Assembly (NCBI RefSeq): GCF_900102435.1
Contig: NZ_FNBU01000006.1
Coordinates: 62,001-126,000 of the forward strand
Reading direction: 5' to 3'
DNA: 64,000 nt
DNA from: Sporolituus thermophilus DSM 23256
GTDB taxonomy: Bacteria; Bacillota; Negativicutes; Sporomusales; Thermosinaceae
How positions within the stretch are numbered: the first letter of the stretch is position 1; each line of letters begins with the position of its first letter. The notes under the pieces are model-generated. The model saw nothing but the letters and a program-made list of their open reading frames with translations, was not told where the DNA came from and ran no database searches. Positions 23,912 to 33,492 of the stretch are shown here, piece by piece. A program made the position numbers and the translations under genes.

Positions 23912-24474
23912 TTAAAGCCGCCAATAATAAAGACCCGTTAGAACGGCAAATGACAGTAGCGGCTTTAATAGCGACTGAACTTGAGAAAAAAGGGACTAAA
24001 GTGGTCTTAGTTGGCGGATCGGCGGTAGAATTTTATACAGCCGCAAACTATTTAACCAGGGATATTGATTTTATCGCTACGAGACTTGATGGTATAAAAG
24101 AGGTTATGACTGGTTTGGGTTTTAAAAATGAAGGAGGAACATGGTATTTACCTGAAAACCCTAATATAGTAGTCGAATTTCCCAAAGGCCCGCTTGACGG
24201 AGATTGGAATAGAATACAGAATGTGACTTTGCCAGATGGAACCAGTGTTAATGTTATTGGTATTGAAGATATACTAATAGATAGGGCTTGTGCAGTGAAG
24301 TATTGGAATGATCCCGAAGAATGGATCAACTATTTAATGGTAGGGAATTTTGAACATATAGATTGGGAATATTTAAATAAACGCTCTCAGGAAATGGATT
24401 GCGTCGATATAATAAATAAAAGTAAAGAATGGGCTAAAATACAAAGGGAATCTTTCCTTAATGAAAACTTATAA
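23890..24474 (+). CDS. nucleotidyltransferase-like protein (AbiEii/DUF6036-like)
   Basis: This 194-residue protein starts at ATG 23890. The polymerase-beta-type motif VLVGGSAVEFYTAANYLTRDIDFIA holds the GGS loop and the D-x-D metal ligands. A late aspartate/lysine segment is IEDILIDRACAVKYW. Such proteins occur as toxins in AbiE or MNT-type toxin-antitoxin and phage-defence systems, modifying tRNA or a partner protein. The small gene upstream would be the partner. Codon use is AT-rich, unlike neighbours. The biological target is unknown. Confidence 0.72.
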   Translation: MEARDKIIKAANNKDPLERQMTVAALIATELEKKGTKVVLVGGSAVEFYTAANYLTRDIDFIATRLDGIKEVMTGLGFKNEGGTWYLPENPNIVVEFPKGPLDGDWNRIQNVTLPDGTSVNVIGIEDILIDRACAVKYWNDPEEWINYLMVGNFEHIDWEYLNKRSQEMDCVDIINKSKEWAKIQRESFLNENL

Positions 24475-24509
24475 ATAAAACAAAAGCATAAGCGGAACTT
24501 GCCCAGCAG

Positions 24510-24538
24510 GAAATAGTAGCGCGGCTACTATTTCTTTT
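24510..24538 (+). terminator. Rho-independent terminator
   Basis: A perfect 11-bp stem gaaatagtagc / gctactatttc with a GCG loop is followed by TTTTTA, 35 bases after the nucleotidyltransferase stop. Confidence 0.85.
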
Positions 24539-24660
24539 TATGAGCCGGGTTCGTTGTTAAAGGGGTTAAGCCAACCGAACCCGAATAATATTGTCACGGA
24601 ATTTTTTTACGGAAATAGCTCCCGCGTTTTCGGACGTCATTGAAAGGAAGTGCATAAACC

Positions 24661-25893
24661 ATGCGCATTTTACATACCGCCGACTGGCATCTCGGCAAAA
24701 CGCTGGAAGGACGGGATCGCCAGACTGAGCAGGAACAGTTTATTGACGAGATTTGCGCTATCTGCAACGATGAAGCCATACAGCTGGTCCTGATCGCCGG
24801 CGACGTTTTTCAAAGCTATACGCCCAGCGCCGCCGCGGAAGAACTGTTTTATGCGGCGGTTGACCGCCTGGCTGATCATGGCCGGCGGGCTGTTGTCGTC
24901 ATCGCCGGCAACCATGACAGCCCGGAGCGGTTATGCGCCGCCGCGCCGCTGGCCGACCGTTTGGGCATCACCATGGTGGGTCTGCCCAGCGACGAGGTGC
25001 GGCCAACGCCCGGTCGCCCCACGCAATTGGTACGCCGCATCGACGCAGGCCCGTCCTGGCTAGAAGTAGCCGTTCCCGGTTGTGACCACACCGCGGTCAT
25101 TGCGGCGCTGCCTTACCCCTCGGAAAGCCGGCTGCGGGAACTGCTGGCCGCCAGCCTGGACGACAATGCGCTTGTCACCGCCTACAATGACCGCTTAGCC
25201 CATATCTTTTCCCAACTGGCCGCTCACTTCCGTAGCGATGCCGTGAACTTGGCAGTCAGCCATCTCTATGTCCGGGGCGGCATTACCACGGAGTCGGAAG
25301 AATCAATTCAACTGGGCACCGCGTATGCGGTTGATCCAGCCGTCTTCCCGACAGCCGCCCAGTATATAGCCCTCGGTCACCTCCACCGCCCGCAAAAAGT
25401 GGCCGGCTCAGCCGTTCCGGCCCGCTATGCCGGCTCGCCGTTAGCTTACAGCTTTTCCGAAGCCGGCCACAGCAAAGCGGTCTTTGTCGTTGACGCTAGG
25501 CCCGGCCAGCCGGCCCAAATCAAGGAAATCCCCCTGGCGGCCGGACGCCCGCTGGTTCGCTGGCAGGCCACCGAGGGCCTCCAGCAAGTGGAGCGCTGGG
25601 TGGCCGAAGGCCGGGATAAAAATGCCTGGATTGACCTTGAGATCCACGTTTCTTCGGCGCTATCCATGGACGACATCCAGCGCCTGCGCGGCCTGCATAC
25701 CGGCTTTATCCACATCCGGCCGATGTTGCCGCAGGAAGTTGGTCAAACGCGCCTGACAGGACTCAGCAGCTTGTCCCCGGAAGAACTGTTTAAGGCTTTC
25801 TACCAACGCTGCAACGCCGGAGCGGAGCCGGACGATGCGCTTGTGCGGCTCTTTCTGGAACTGGCTGAAAGTGAGGAGAGTGAGAGCGCGTGA
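24661..25893 (+). CDS. sbcD: exonuclease subunit SbcD (Mre11-like)
   Basis: This 410-residue protein starts at ATG 24661 with aaggaag upstream. The calcineurin-type phosphoesterase motifs are in order: HTADWHLGKTL, AGDVF, GNHDS, HLYV and GHLHRPQ. The C-terminal capping domain follows. SbcD is the nuclease of the SbcCD complex, which opens DNA hairpins and processes double-strand ends. It overlaps sbcC by 4 bases (GTGA). Confidence 0.96.
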   Translation: MRILHTADWHLGKTLEGRDRQTEQEQFIDEICAICNDEAIQLVLIAGDVFQSYTPSAAAEELFYAAVDRLADHGRRAVVVIAGNHDSPERLCAAAPLADRLGITMVGLPSDEVRPTPGRPTQLVRRIDAGPSWLEVAVPGCDHTAVIAALPYPSESRLRELLAASLDDNALVTAYNDRLAHIFSQLAAHFRSDAVNLAVSHLYVRGGITTESEESIQLGTAYAVDPAVFPTAAQYIALGHLHRPQKVAGSAVPARYAGSPLAYSFSEAGHSKAVFVVDARPGQPAQIKEIPLAAGRPLVRWQATEGLQQVERWVAEGRDKNAWIDLEIHVSSALSMDDIQRLRGLHTGFIHIRPMLPQEVGQTRLTGLSSLSPEELFKAFYQRCNAGAEPDDALVRLFLELAESEESESA

Positions 25894-28800
25894 AACCGGT
25901 ACGACTAACCATCGCGGGATTGCAAAGTTTTCGAGAAGAGCAGGTAATCGACTTTACCCGTCTGTCCGAAATGGGTGTTTTCGGCATTTTCGGCCCTACC
26001 GGCAGCGGCAAATCCACCATCCTCGACGCCATTACCCTGGCCTTGTATGGCACGGTCATTCGGGCCGAACGGGACACCCAGGGCATAATCAACCAGGCGG
26101 AAAACACTTTGACCGTGTCTTTTGAATTTGAATTGGGAACACCCGCTTGCCGCAAAACCTACCGGGCCGAGCGCCGCTACCGACGCCGAAACGATCTTTC
26201 CGTCACCAATACATATAGCCGGTTAATCGAAATTGCCCCGGACGGCACCGAAACCGTGCTGGCCGACAAAGATCGCGAGGTCAAGGCGGCCGTTACCGCG
26301 GTCCTTGGCCTTACCGCCGACGATTTTTTGCGGGCGGTGGTACTTCCCCAAGGGCGGTTTGCCGAGTTTTTGCGCTTAAGCGGGGCCGAGCGCCGGGAAA
26401 TGTTGCAACGCTTGTTTGGCCTGGAAAAATACGGCCGCCAGCTGGCGGAAAAACTGTCGGCCCGTTCGGCACAGGTTGATGGAGAGTACAGCGAGGTAGT
26501 CAGTGAGCAGCGTGGACTGGGCGATGCTTCGGCGCAGGCGGTAAAAACGGCCGAACAAGCGGTAGACGCTGCCCGTCAAGCCGAGCAGGCGGCCGGGCGG
26601 CGCTTGCAGCAAGCCCAGGCCGCGTATGACGAAGCGGCAGGCATCCGCGACCTATGTCAACAGCTGGCGGAGAAAACCAAGCAACTCGAAGTTCACCGGC
26701 TCCAGGCTCAGGAAATTGCCAGTGCAGAAGCGGCGATTGCCCAGGCCGAAGCCGCCGCCCGGCTAATGCCGGTTTTAGAAGAAGCCGATGCGGCAGCCAA
26801 ACGGGAAATGGACGCCGCGCAGGCGGCCGGCCAAGCCGTCCGGAAGGCCGCCGAGCTTGCCCAAAAAGTCGAAGACTATAAACAAGCCTGGCACCAGGCC
26901 GAGATCAGGCGTCAGAAAGAAAGTGAGCGGCTCATTGCCCGCAAAACCCAGCTGGAAACGTTGCTGGTGGTTGAAAAAGAAGCCGAGCGTCTAGCGCAAG
27001 AAGTGAGCGACCAGTCCCGGAAGCATAACGATTGCCTTGCCCGGCACAAAATCCTGATGGCCGATCTCGCCAATACCGAAAAAGAAAGTAAAGCGCTGGC
27101 CGAGAAGGAACAGCGCCTGAATAGTGATATCACCGCCGCTACCGTATCTGCCGCCCACCGCGCCCTGGTTGCCGACGCCGCCGCCCAGGCGGCCGCCGTG
27201 GCTACCGCGGTATCGGCCCTAAACCAGGCGGAGGCCGACCTCAAGCTTCGCGAGAAGGAGCTAACTGACGCTACCTGCGCGGCCCAAACAGCCAGTCAAG
27301 CCGTCAAAAAATTCACAGCGACCCTGGCCGCGCTTGAGGATGCCGAAAAGGAGGCCGCGGCAACCAGCCTCCCGGATATAAGCCAATTGGCGGAGCAAGA
27401 AGTAAAACTAGTGGCCCTCAAAGGCCAGGCCGAACGGCTGGCCGGCCTTGAGGAGGAACAGGAACGCTGCAAAAACGCTATAACCACATTGGACCAGGAA
27501 GCCGCTGAATTGTTAGCACGGCAAAAAACCGCTGAAGCCAGCCTCCGCGCCGCCGAAAACGAGGTTCGTGACGCGGAAAAAGCCCTCACCGAACTTGCCC
27601 TGCGCGACAAGCGGGCAATGGCCGCCCGGCTGGCAGGCGAGCTTGCTCCTGGCGCTCCTTGTCCCGTATGCGGCTCGGTCGATCATCCCTGTCCAGCGAC
27701 AATGCCGGACGAAACAAAGGCCGAAGCTGACCGCCAGGTTCTTGCGGCGGCACTTGAAGCAGCGCAAGAAGCCTTGGCGGCTGCCCGCCGCACCTATGAG
27801 CAGGTGGCCGGAAAATTAATCGAAGTTCGGACCAAACGCGATCACACCGCCGAACGCCGGCAGACGCTGATTGACGACATCGCTGCCATCCGTACCCTTT
27901 TGCCGAAATGGGCGTCCAGCAAGACCGGCCTTGACTTGAAGCAGGCAATTGACACCGAACTGGCCCGGTTGACCAAACAGCGTGCCGAGCGTCAGGCCTG
28001 GGACAAAGCCCGTCAGCTGGCCCAGCAGGAGATACAGACGACCAATAAGCGCCTTGCGGATGCGCGGGCGGAATATACCGCCGCCCAACAACGCCTGGTC
28101 AGTGCCGACCAGGAATACAAAACCGCCTTGCAGCGGCGTGACGAATGCCAGACAAACCTTAATGCCGCCGAAGCCGTGTTACGGAAAACGCTGGCCGGGC
28201 TGGGCGAAAGCGTCAGCGATCTTCGTAATCAAGGGATAAAGCGCGTTCAGGCCATACAGCAGGAAATCGCCGCGAAAGACAAGGCCGCGGAAAAAGCGCG
28301 CCAGGAACTGGGATTGGTAAAAAATAGACTACAAGCTTATCAACAAAAATTAGAAGAGCTGCGTCAGCAGGAAAGCAAGCTGCAAATCGAGATTACTAGC
28401 ATTAAATCACTCCTGGACGAAAAAAAGCGTCAGCTGACCGTTCGCCGCCAGGAACTTACTCAATCCACCGGTGGCCGTTCAGTTAGCGAACTACTGGCTG
28501 ACATTGACCGCCAGCTGGCGGAACTGGAGCAGCTCGTCCAAGACGCGCAGCGAAAATATGAAAAAGCCGACCAGGACCATCGCCTGGCGGAAGACGAAGT
28601 AGCCCGCCTGACGACGCTAGCCAAGGCTGCCCGGGAAAGCAAGGAGCGGGCCCATAGTAACCTCACCGCCCAGCTTGCCCGTGAAGGCTTTGCGTCCGCG
28701 CAGGCTGCCCGCGCTGCCTTTATGCCGCCGGCAGACCTTGCCGCCCGCAAAGAGAAGGTTGCCCGTTATCACGATCAGGTGAGACTCCTAAACGCCGAAA

Positions 28801-29516
28801 TAGATGCGCTCCAAAAACGCCTTGGCGGGAAAACGCTCAGTGACGACCAGTGGGAAAAGGTTGCCACGGAACTGGAAGAAGCCAAACAAGTCCGCGATAT
28901 GGCCATCCGACAGCAGGCTGAGGCTGATAGAGTACTAAAAGACCTTGTCGCCAAACATGAGCGGTGGCAGGAGCTGGAAAAGCGCCGCGAGGATCTGGAA
29001 AAACAGCGCGGGCTGCTCGCAACGCTGCGCGACTTATTCCGGGGCAACCGGTTCGTGGAGTTTATCGCCCAGGAACAAATGGAGATGGTGGCCGCCGCCG
29101 CGTCCGAACGGCTCAAGCATCTGACGCGTGGCCGCTATGCCCTGGAAATAAACAGTGAAGGCGGCTTTATTATCCGCGACGACATGAACGGCGGCTGGCG
29201 GCGACCGGTGTCGTCTCTTTCCGGCGGCGAAACGTTCCAAACCTCGTTGGCCCTGGCCTTGGCACTTTCAACGCAAATACAGCTGCGCGGCAAATATCCA
29301 CTGGAATTTTTCTTCCTTGATGAGGGGTTTGGTTCACTTGACCAGGTTGCCTTGGACACGGTAATGGCCTCACTGGAACGGCTGCACGGCGAAAAGCTGA
29401 CTGTTGGCATCATTAGCCACATCAGCGAACTGAAACAGCGTATGCCACGCCGGTTGATCGTCGAACCGCCCGAGCCAGCTGGGCGTGGCAGCCGGGTGCG
29501 TATGGAGATGGCATGA
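25890..29516 (+). CDS. sbcC: exonuclease subunit SbcC (Rad50-like ATPase)
   Basis: This 1208-residue SMC-like protein starts at GTG 25890. Walker A is GPTGSGKSTIL near residue 35. Two long coiled-coil arms rich in Ala, Gln, Glu and Lys flank the zinc hook CPVC (Cys591 and Cys594). The C-terminal lobe has the signature LSGGETFQTSLALALALS and Walker B FFLDEGFGSLD. It powers and tethers the SbcD nuclease. A hairpin follows the stop. Confidence 0.97.
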   Translation: MKPVRLTIAGLQSFREEQVIDFTRLSEMGVFGIFGPTGSGKSTILDAITLALYGTVIRAERDTQGIINQAENTLTVSFEFELGTPACRKTYRAERRYRRRNDLSVTNTYSRLIEIAPDGTETVLADKDREVKAAVTAVLGLTADDFLRAVVLPQGRFAEFLRLSGAERREMLQRLFGLEKYGRQLAEKLSARSAQVDGEYSEVVSEQRGLGDASAQAVKTAEQAVDAARQAEQAAGRRLQQAQAAYDEAAGIRDLCQQLAEKTKQLEVHRLQAQEIASAEAAIAQAEAAARLMPVLEEADAAAKREMDAAQAAGQAVRKAAELAQKVEDYKQAWHQAEIRRQKESERLIARKTQLETLLVVEKEAERLAQEVSDQSRKHNDCLARHKILMADLANTEKESKALAEKEQRLNSDITAATVSAAHRALVADAAAQAAAVATAVSALNQAEADLKLREKELTDATCAAQTASQAVKKFTATLAALEDAEKEAAATSLPDISQLAEQEVKLVALKGQAERLAGLEEEQERCKNAITTLDQEAAELLARQKTAEASLRAAENEVRDAEKALTELALRDKRAMAARLAGELAPGAPCPVCGSVDHPCPATMPDETKAEADRQVLAAALEAAQEALAAARRTYEQVAGKLIEVRTKRDHTAERRQTLIDDIAAIRTLLPKWASSKTGLDLKQAIDTELARLTKQRAERQAWDKARQLAQQEIQTTNKRLADARAEYTAAQQRLVSADQEYKTALQRRDECQTNLNAAEAVLRKTLAGLGESVSDLRNQGIKRVQAIQQEIAAKDKAAEKARQELGLVKNRLQAYQQKLEELRQQESKLQIEITSIKSLLDEKKRQLTVRRQELTQSTGGRSVSELLADIDRQLAELEQLVQDAQRKYEKADQDHRLAEDEVARLTTLAKAARESKERAHSNLTAQLAREGFASAQAARAAFMPPADLAARKEKVARYHDQVRLLNAEIDALQKRLGGKTLSDDQWEKVATELEEAKQVRDMAIRQQAEADRVLKDLVAKHERWQELEKRREDLEKQRGLLATLRDLFRGNRFVEFIAQEQMEMVAAAASERLKHLTRGRYALEINSEGGFIIRDDMNGGWRRPVSSLSGGETFQTSLALALALSTQIQLRGKYPLEFFFLDEGFGSLDQVALDTVMASLERLHGEKLTVGIISHISELKQRMPRRLIVEPPEPAGRGSRVRMEMA

Positions 29517-29518
29517 AA

Positions 29519-29549
29519 AGCTGCGGCAAGATTTTCCCTTGCCGCAGCT
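29519..29549 (+). terminator. hairpin terminator after sbcDC
   Basis: A perfect 12-bp stem agctgcggcaag / cttgccgcagct lies 2 bases after the sbcC stop. The following sequence (CTGCTTTG) is only mildly T-rich. Confidence 0.65.
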
Positions 29550-29729
29550 CTGCTTTGACTGCAGTGTAATTATCGGAGCGACCGAGTGAAATTATCATCG
29601 GGATGGTGTTTTTGTTTTAACGCAACTTTTGCAGGATTTTTGAATGTGTTTTGAGAATATTTTTTATACAAGTGTAGAGACAGGTTGTAAAGGGAAAGGT
29701 TGTTTGGTACGTAATGGGAGCTGTGCACA

Positions 29730-30986
29730 GTGTATCAACTATACCACAAATACAAAGATCGTGACTTGGTTGTTCTTGGTTTACTGGTAACGTTAGCGAT
29801 TGCCAAGAATTTGAGGATTTTTTTTAGTTTTTTGTTTTCGGGCAAAGGCTTTCCCCAATGTGATGACAGCAAATGGTATCTGACATACGCAGGCGCTATA
29901 TGGCAAAATCTTACCGATGGCCTGGATATGAACGATATCTTGTATTTCGGGTATAATATCCTGCTTACGACTTTGCTTGCGATATTTAAGGATCCTGTTG
30001 TTGTCATTTTTATTCAGGCGGTTATTGCTGGCATCGGCGTTATTCTTGTATACAAAATTTCACATATATTATTCAACAGAACAACTGCGATCATTGCTTC
30101 ACTCTTTTATATCAGCACCTGGGATATTACCCTGTGGTCAATGTACATCCTTTCCGACAGTTTTTTTATCAGCCTCCTGCTGCTCAGCGTATATTTGCTG
30201 ATCATGGCGCTGGAAACCGGCCTGAAGAAATACAAGCTGTTGTTTGCCGCGACGGCGCTTTATATGCTGGTGTTTAGACCAACGGGGATTATATCGCTGG
30301 TTTTTATCCTCATATATCTTGCAATCAGGGTGGAGAAGAAATCACTTGTCCAACTTATAAAAAATCACCGGTGGGTCATCGGCGGCGTTTTGGCGGTAGC
30401 CGGTCTTGTTGGTGTTTATCTGGTTACGGGCAATAAATTCGATCCTTTTATCAATTCCCTGCAATTTAATGCTAAAAAGGTACTGTATAATGTTTATGCC
30501 AAGGGCTGGATCTATGATAAGCCGACAGTCCACGACTATTTTTTCCGGTCGGATTATAAAATAAACATCTGTAATAGCCTGGTTTTAAGTTATTTAATAA
30601 ACAACTGGCAACATGTCTTGATACTGTACGCCAAAAGGGCAGTTGCCTTTCTCGGGCATTGGGTATGGAAAACGGATTTGTCAAGTGTTGCCGGCGTAAT
30701 GATGTTTGTCAGCAATTTGGTGCCGACGGTGCTGTTTTTTACCGGAACGATTGCGGCTATTCGTAACCGCCTGTTTAAAAAAGCGGCGGTCGTGTGGCTG
30801 GTTATCCTCGCAATATTTATTTTTTGTGTTTTGGTGTTTATTGACTGGATGTACAGGTACAGGGCGCCGGCCATTCCTTTTATTGCCATTGTTGCCGCAT
30901 ATGGAGCCGATAGGATCATTCACGGGACTTTAATCATTGTGAAAAGATATGGGGATGCTGCTAAATGGAAAAAGGGAAAATGTTAA
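29730..30986 (+). CDS. GT-C fold membrane glycosyltransferase-like protein
   Basis: This 418-residue protein starts at GTG 29730 and has roughly ten hydrophobic helices. The first outside loop carries FPQCDDSKWYLTYAGA, an acidic pair placed like the catalytic residues of ArnT/PMT-type enzymes. These enzymes move a sugar from a polyprenyl-phosphate carrier to an acceptor on the outer face of the membrane. The C-terminus is basic. It opens a seven-gene unit and overlaps the next gene by 22 bases. GC content is lower than in the flanks. Donor and acceptor are unknown. Confidence 0.72.
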   Translation: MYQLYHKYKDRDLVVLGLLVTLAIAKNLRIFFSFLFSGKGFPQCDDSKWYLTYAGAIWQNLTDGLDMNDILYFGYNILLTTLLAIFKDPVVVIFIQAVIAGIGVILVYKISHILFNRTTAIIASLFYISTWDITLWSMYILSDSFFISLLLLSVYLLIMALETGLKKYKLLFAATALYMLVFRPTGIISLVFILIYLAIRVEKKSLVQLIKNHRWVIGGVLAVAGLVGVYLVTGNKFDPFINSLQFNAKKVLYNVYAKGWIYDKPTVHDYFFRSDYKINICNSLVLSYLINNWQHVLILYAKRAVAFLGHWVWKTDLSSVAGVMMFVSNLVPTVLFFTGTIAAIRNRLFKKAAVVWLVILAIFIFCVLVFIDWMYRYRAPAIPFIAIVAAYGADRIIHGTLIIVKRYGDAAKWKKGKC

Positions 30987-31675
30987 TTGTAATTCCGGCT
31001 TTTAATGAGCAAAACAATATCTTGAGAGTGATCGATGATGTTCAAACCAGTCTTCCCGATGCCGATATCCTCGTCGTTAATGATTGTTCCGTCGATAAAA
31101 CTTCGGCAATTGCCCGCACGGCGGAAGGGGTCAAAGTGATTGACCTGCCTTACAATCTGGGGATTGGCGGCGCAGTCCAGACCGGTTTCAAATACGCGCT
31201 TGCCAAGGATTATCGGTATATGGTCCAGATTGATGGCGACGGGCAGCATATTCCCAAAGAAGTAAATAAACTGGTGCTTGCGATGGAACGGACCGGCTGC
31301 GATATGGTGATCGGTTCCCGCTTTTTGGATATAAAGTCTTATCGCACTACCTGGGCGAGAAGGCTTGGCATTAAGTTATTTTATTATTTGTTTAGGATTT
31401 TAATCCGGACAAAGATTACCGACAGTACTTCCGGGTTTCGGCTGTACAACAGAAAAAGCATTGAAGTATTGGCGAAATACTATTCGAGCGATTATCCCGA
31501 GCCAGATGCCATTGTCCTTCTTAAAAAGCATGGCCTTCGTATCCATGAGGTGGGCGTCGAAATGAGGGCGCGCGAGTATGGCGAGTCCTCGATTACACCG
31601 CTGAAGAGCCCCTACTATATGGCAAAAGTTATATTATCAATTCTCTGCTCTTGTACCCGGACAAGGTGGGAATAA
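30965..31675 (+). CDS. GT2 family glycosyltransferase (polyprenyl-phosphate sugar synthase-like)
   Basis: This 236-residue GT-A protein begins MLIVIPAFNEQNNI after a short polar lead. It carries VVNDCSVDKT, NLGIGGAVQTGFKYA, the metal motif QIDGDGQH and GSRFLD. The nearest types are dolichol-phosphate mannose synthase and ArnC/GtrB enzymes, which load a sugar on polyprenyl phosphate. Unlike ArnC it lacks the C-terminal membrane helices. The next gene, a DUF2304 membrane protein, may supply the anchor. Confidence 0.87.
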   Translation: MEKGKMLIVIPAFNEQNNILRVIDDVQTSLPDADILVVNDCSVDKTSAIARTAEGVKVIDLPYNLGIGGAVQTGFKYALAKDYRYMVQIDGDGQHIPKEVNKLVLAMERTGCDMVIGSRFLDIKSYRTTWARRLGIKLFYYLFRILIRTKITDSTSGFRLYNRKSIEVLAKYYSSDYPEPDAIVLLKKHGLRIHEVGVEMRAREYGESSITPLKSPYYMAKVILSILCSCTRTRWE

Positions 31676-31678
31676 ACA

Positions 31679-32059
31679 ATGGAAGGGTTAATGCTGCATA
31701 AGATTCAACTACTGGGAATAGCGTTCAGCCTGGTCATCATTGTTTCAGTATTTTGGCTGATCAGGGCCCGCATGCTGAAAGAAAAATATTCACTGGTGTG
31801 GCTGCTGATCGGATTGTTTTTGCTGGTTGTTTCCGTTTTCAAGGATCTGCTGGATTGGTTCGCACGCCTGATCGGGGTCGACTATTCTCCGTCTGCGTTT
31901 TTTGCCCTGCTCATTGCCTGCGCTTTCTTGTTATTATTAAACATTAGCGTCAGTATTTCGGACTTAAAAAATCATAACAAAACTCTTACCCAGGAATTGG
32001 GTTTAACCAAACTCCGGCTGGAAGAACTTGAAAAGAAAATAGAAAAGGCGGGATTATGA
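31679..32059 (+). CDS. DUF2304 family membrane protein
   Basis: This 126-residue protein has three hydrophobic helices (LGIAFSLVIIVSVFWLI; LVWLLIGLFLLVVSVF; FFALLIACAFLLLLNIS) and a C-terminal coiled coil (TKLRLEELEKKIEKAG). This is the usual DUF2304 layout, commonly found next to GT2 genes. It starts 3 bases after the GT2 stop and overlaps the next gene by ATGA. A scaffold or membrane anchor role is inferred. Confidence 0.82.
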   Translation: MEGLMLHKIQLLGIAFSLVIIVSVFWLIRARMLKEKYSLVWLLIGLFLLVVSVFKDLLDWFARLIGVDYSPSAFFALLIACAFLLLLNISVSISDLKNHNKTLTQELGLTKLRLEELEKKIEKAGL

Positions 32060-32409
32060 TAAGTTATTTGATGCTTTTTGCCAGTGTAACAATGACCGTG
32101 GTCGCCAGTACATTGCTGAAAATCGGCAGCAGGACGGTTAACTTCGACGGGGGCCTGTTTAGTATTGCTATGGGATATATGACTTCGCCGGTCATCGTCT
32201 TGGGCTTTGCCAGTTATGCCTTGGCGGCCATACTCTGGGTATACTGCCTGTCGGTATTTGATCTGAGCCATGTTACCTTTGTGTCAAGCTTTCAATATGT
32301 TTTGCTAATGGCGGTATCGATTTTCGTGTTTCATGAGCAGATCAGCTTGATGAAGTGGGCTGGCTGCATTTTTATTATCATCGGCGTATTTTTGTGGCTG
32401 AAAGGATAA
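32056..32409 (+). CDS. small EmrE/ArnE-like membrane transporter (SMR/DMT type)
   Basis: This 117-residue protein has four predicted helices (LMLFASVTMTVVASTLL; VIVLGFASYALAAILWVYCL; YVLLMAVSIFVF; WAGCIFIIIGVFLWL). The size and pattern match SMR proteins and the ArnE/ArnF pair that flips aminoarabinose-polyprenyl phosphate. Its place between a GT2 and an envelope gene set suggests a lipid-linked sugar flippase rather than a drug exporter. Confidence 0.78.
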   Translation: MISYLMLFASVTMTVVASTLLKIGSRTVNFDGGLFSIAMGYMTSPVIVLGFASYALAAILWVYCLSVFDLSHVTFVSSFQYVLLMAVSIFVFHEQISLMKWAGCIFIIIGVFLWLKG

Positions 32410-32415
32410 AGACGA

Positions 32416-33459
32416 ATGTTTAGCTGTACTCCGTACACCGCGGCTATGAAGGATGAGTGGGATCGGTTCGCGCTCTCCCGCGGCACGATTTTTCATACTA
32501 TTGCCTTTCGACAAATCCTGTTAAGTGCTTTTGACTATCAGTGCGGCTATCACGCCGTTGTTGACGGCGCGGGCCGCATCCGCGCGCTGTTGCCGCTGGT
32601 TATCGGCCGGGATCTCCGATGGAAAAAGGCCGGGATTTCATTGCCGTTCGTAAACTATCTCGACATCTGCGCCGACAGCGAGGATGCCTGGCAATTTGCC
32701 ATAAATTGCATCCCGGAAATACAGAAAAAGTACCGCCTGGATTATTTGGGGCTAAGGCTAAAGAACCAGGATTTGGACAGCGCGGGCTGGCAGGTAAACC
32801 TTCAGCATCATACTTTTGTGCTGCCGCTTTTTGATGACGAGGAGAAGATATTGGCGCTATCTACCGCCAGCAATCGCAACCATGTACGCAAGGTTTATAA
32901 AAACAACTGGTTTGCCGTTTCGTTTGACCCTCATCATTTGGACGACTTTTATAAAGTTTATGTTATCAGGATGAAGCAGCTCGGGTCACCTGCCCCGGAC
33001 ATTCGCTTTTTCAAACTTTTCTTCGAGCAGTTGCCCGAACATGCTTTTCTGCTCACCGTGCTTGACCGCGAAACCGGAAAGGTGATTGGCGGCATGCTGC
33101 TGCTATTAAGCACGGGTAATGCAACCGTCTATTATCCATATGGGGCGACGCTTGTAGAGTATAACCGAAAGTACATAAATAATTTTATGTACTGGGAAGC
33201 GGTGAGGTTTGGCATCCGCAAGGGAATGAAGCATCTTGATCTTGGCCGGTCGCAGACCGGATCGGGCACGTATAAATACAAGGCGCAATGGGGAGCCGAA
33301 GCAAAGCAGCTCAAGTACCTGGTGTATGATGGCGGCCGCGAAGTTTCTGGCCCGCCCGACAAAAGTAGCGTCAGTATGTTCGTTAACCTATGGAAGGTCG
33401 CGCCCAAATTTCTTACCGACAGGCTGGGCGGACAGTTGATCAAGTATATTCTGCCCTAA
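32416..33459 (+). CDS. FemAB-like GNAT acyltransferase (exosortase-locus type)
   Basis: This 347-residue soluble protein is built of two GNAT-like halves: FHTIAFRQILLSAF with LPLVIGRD and SLPFVNYLDIC early; GGMLLLLSTGNATVYYPYGAT, MYWEAVRFGIRKGMKHLDLGRS and YKAQWGAE late. This resembles the FemAB-related proteins encoded in XrtA/PEP-CTERM exopolysaccharide loci of Gram-negative bacteria. FemAB relatives attach amino acids to peptidoglycan or lipid-linked precursors; the substrate here is unknown. It starts 6 bases after the flippase stop. Confidence 0.82.
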   Translation: MFSCTPYTAAMKDEWDRFALSRGTIFHTIAFRQILLSAFDYQCGYHAVVDGAGRIRALLPLVIGRDLRWKKAGISLPFVNYLDICADSEDAWQFAINCIPEIQKKYRLDYLGLRLKNQDLDSAGWQVNLQHHTFVLPLFDDEEKILALSTASNRNHVRKVYKNNWFAVSFDPHHLDDFYKVYVIRMKQLGSPAPDIRFFKLFFEQLPEHAFLLTVLDRETGKVIGGMLLLLSTGNATVYYPYGATLVEYNRKYINNFMYWEAVRFGIRKGMKHLDLGRSQTGSGTYKYKAQWGAEAKQLKYLVYDGGREVSGPPDKSSVSMFVNLWKVAPKFLTDRLGGQLIKYILP

Positions 33460-33492
33460 TCTATAATAATTTACTGAATGGCGGAGGAGACA

